DNA of 64,000 nucleotides from Loxodes magnus. Taxonomy: Eukaryota; Ciliophora; Karyorelictea; Loxodida; Loxodidae. A program made the position numbers and the translations under genes. The DNA lies in the NCBI GenBank assembly GCA_946699065.1, contig CAMPDV010000109.1, positions 709,527 to 773,526 of the forward strand, read 5' to 3'. Under the pieces are notes generated by a model. The model did no database searches, was not told the origin of the DNA, and was given only the letters and a program-made list of their open reading frames with translations. Positions 62,764 to 64,000 of the stretch are shown one piece after another; the first letter of the stretch is position 1; each line of letters begins with the position of its first letter.

Positions 62764-63685
62764 AGCACTTTTATACTCAAAATTTTATATATCATTTTTA
62801 TTTCATTTTTATTATTCGATTTAAATTATTTATTGACTTTATTATATTTTTATTACTAATTTTGCATATTTATTACTTTACTTTCTTTATTCTGCCATTA
62901 CAATATTTTAATTTTCTTGTGTTTTCGTTCATTAGACTCGGGAGTACCACTATTTTTATTTCATTATCTTTCTTTGTCAATTTATTTGCAAATTAATATT
63001 TCATTCGATTAGCATTACTTTTATTCGCAGCTTTTTTATGTCAGTTTTATAGAAATTCATATATATTAGACGCGGGGGTCCCATTTAGCTAATCGGTTCA
63101 TTTATCTATGTCTTTCATATCACTCATATCTTTTAGACTCTGGAACAATATTTTTTATGTTTGTTGTCTTTTTTCAGTCATATTTATTATACTCACGAGG
63201 CTTATTTCTTATTCTGTGCTTTTTTATATACAATTTATGACATTTATTTTTATCTTTTTGACATTACTATTTATTTTTCATATTTCTCACTTTCTAATTC
63301 TTATTTAACTTGTTTTTTATATTATTTTATATCATATTATTCTATTTTAATGTTATGCGTGTTGCTCCTTTATGCAATAAACTATTTTGCTTTACTTTAA
63401 TCAACTTCTATGGCCTAATCAAATCCTATTTCTCGTACAGAAAACGTAACCCGTTCACCCTCGTTTATCCTCTTTCATATCCTATTTTAACATTTTTTAT
63501 TATCCTCATTCACATGTTTTTTTATATTTATTTCATTACATTTATCATTTATTTTACATTTATCTGTTGTTTTTCGCATCATTTATTCATTCATTACGAT
63601 ATACTTTATTTTTCATTTCTTCTTAATATATACATATTACGCTTGTGACTTTATTAATGTTTTGATTCTTATTTTTCATTCTTCA
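62764..63685 (+). repeat. 922-bp unit 7
   Basis: Complete unit of the common type; the last full copy in the window. Confidence 0.9.
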
Positions 63686-64000
63686 AGCACTTTTATACTC
63701 AAAATTTTATATATCATTTTTATTTCATTTTTATTATTCGATTTAAATTATTTATTGACTTTATTATATTTTTATTACTAATTTTGCATATTTATTACTT
63801 TACTTTCTTTATTCTGCCATTACAATATTTTAATTTTCTTGTGTTTTCGTTCATTAGACTCGGGAGTACCACTATTTTTATTTCATTATCTTTCTTTGTC
63901 AATTTATTTGCAAATTAATATTTCATTCGATTAGCATTACTTTTATTCGCAGCTTTTTTATGTCAGTTTTATAGAAATTCATATATATTAGACGCGGGGG
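63686..64000 (+). repeat. 922-bp unit 8, cut by the window end
   Basis: The first 315 bases of another unit, ending inside the second GC-richer box (TAGACGCGGGGG). It shows that the array continues beyond the window. Confidence 0.9.

Larger units (their letters stand above)
57232..64000 (+). repeat. 922-bp tandem array: seven full units and a partial eighth
   Basis: Starting from AGCACTTTTATACTC at 57232, the same text begins again at 58154, 59076, 59998, 60920, 61842, 62764 and 63686, a constant 922 bases. Copies look identical apart from one substitution that I noticed (59968). The unit is AT-rich, pyrimidine-rich on this strand, shows no similarity to the 80-bp monomer that I can see, and contains four short GC-richer boxes. 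Open frames of 66, 79 and 112 codons overlap one another in different frames and read as strings of F, I, L, Y and S, typical of T-rich non-coding DNA. The array runs off the window, so its true length is unknown. It could be a satellite, a subtelomeric repeat or a non-transcribed spacer repeat; I cannot name it. Confidence 0.95.

Overview
The window holds no recognisable gene. It is a block of AT-rich, non-coding eukaryotic satellite DNA: two unrelated tandem arrays joined head to tail, with about 1 kb of unique AT-rich DNA on the left. Nothing bacterial or phage-like is visible: there are no long ORFs, no ribosome-binding-site and start pairs, no tRNA or rRNA, no CRISPR array and no IS element. 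I cannot name the organism. A very AT-rich genome with long satellite blocks (an insect, nematode or protist, for example) fits, and the setting would be pericentromeric, subtelomeric or other constitutive heterochromatin. No telomeric repeat is present to decide between these.

Layout. (1) Positions 1-1006 are unique AT-rich flank with G/T-rich and A-rich low-complexity stretches. (2) Positions 1007-1084 look like a decayed first monomer of the following array. (3) Positions 1085-57231 are an 80-bp satellite of about 700 monomers, all in one orientation. The + strand is purine-rich and almost lacks C: a typical monomer has A37 G19 T22 C2. The left part, to about 31 kb, has very regular 80-bp monomers differing at a handful of recurrent positions. 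From about 35 kb the monomers also vary in length (about 77-80 bp). Three copies of a strongly diverged monomer pair (31040-31170, 37187-37317, 43163-43293) mark a higher-order structure with a spacing of about 6 kb. Many blocks are copied, often directly in tandem, with offsets such as 2080, 4880, 1832, 1512, about 3.9 kb, 5976 and 12318 bp. (4) Positions 57232-64000 are a second, unrelated array with a 922-bp unit: seven full copies and the start of an eighth, almost identical to one another, continuing past the window. Here the + strand is pyrimidine-rich, so the strand asymmetry reverses at the junction.

The features act as repeat DNA, not as cooperating genes. The pattern (regular, locally copied monomers inside and decayed monomers at the edges) is what unequal exchange and local amplification would leave. 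The short ORFs (66-112 codons in the 922-bp unit, 71 codons on the minus strand of the 80-bp array) are best explained as chance open frames in repeats.
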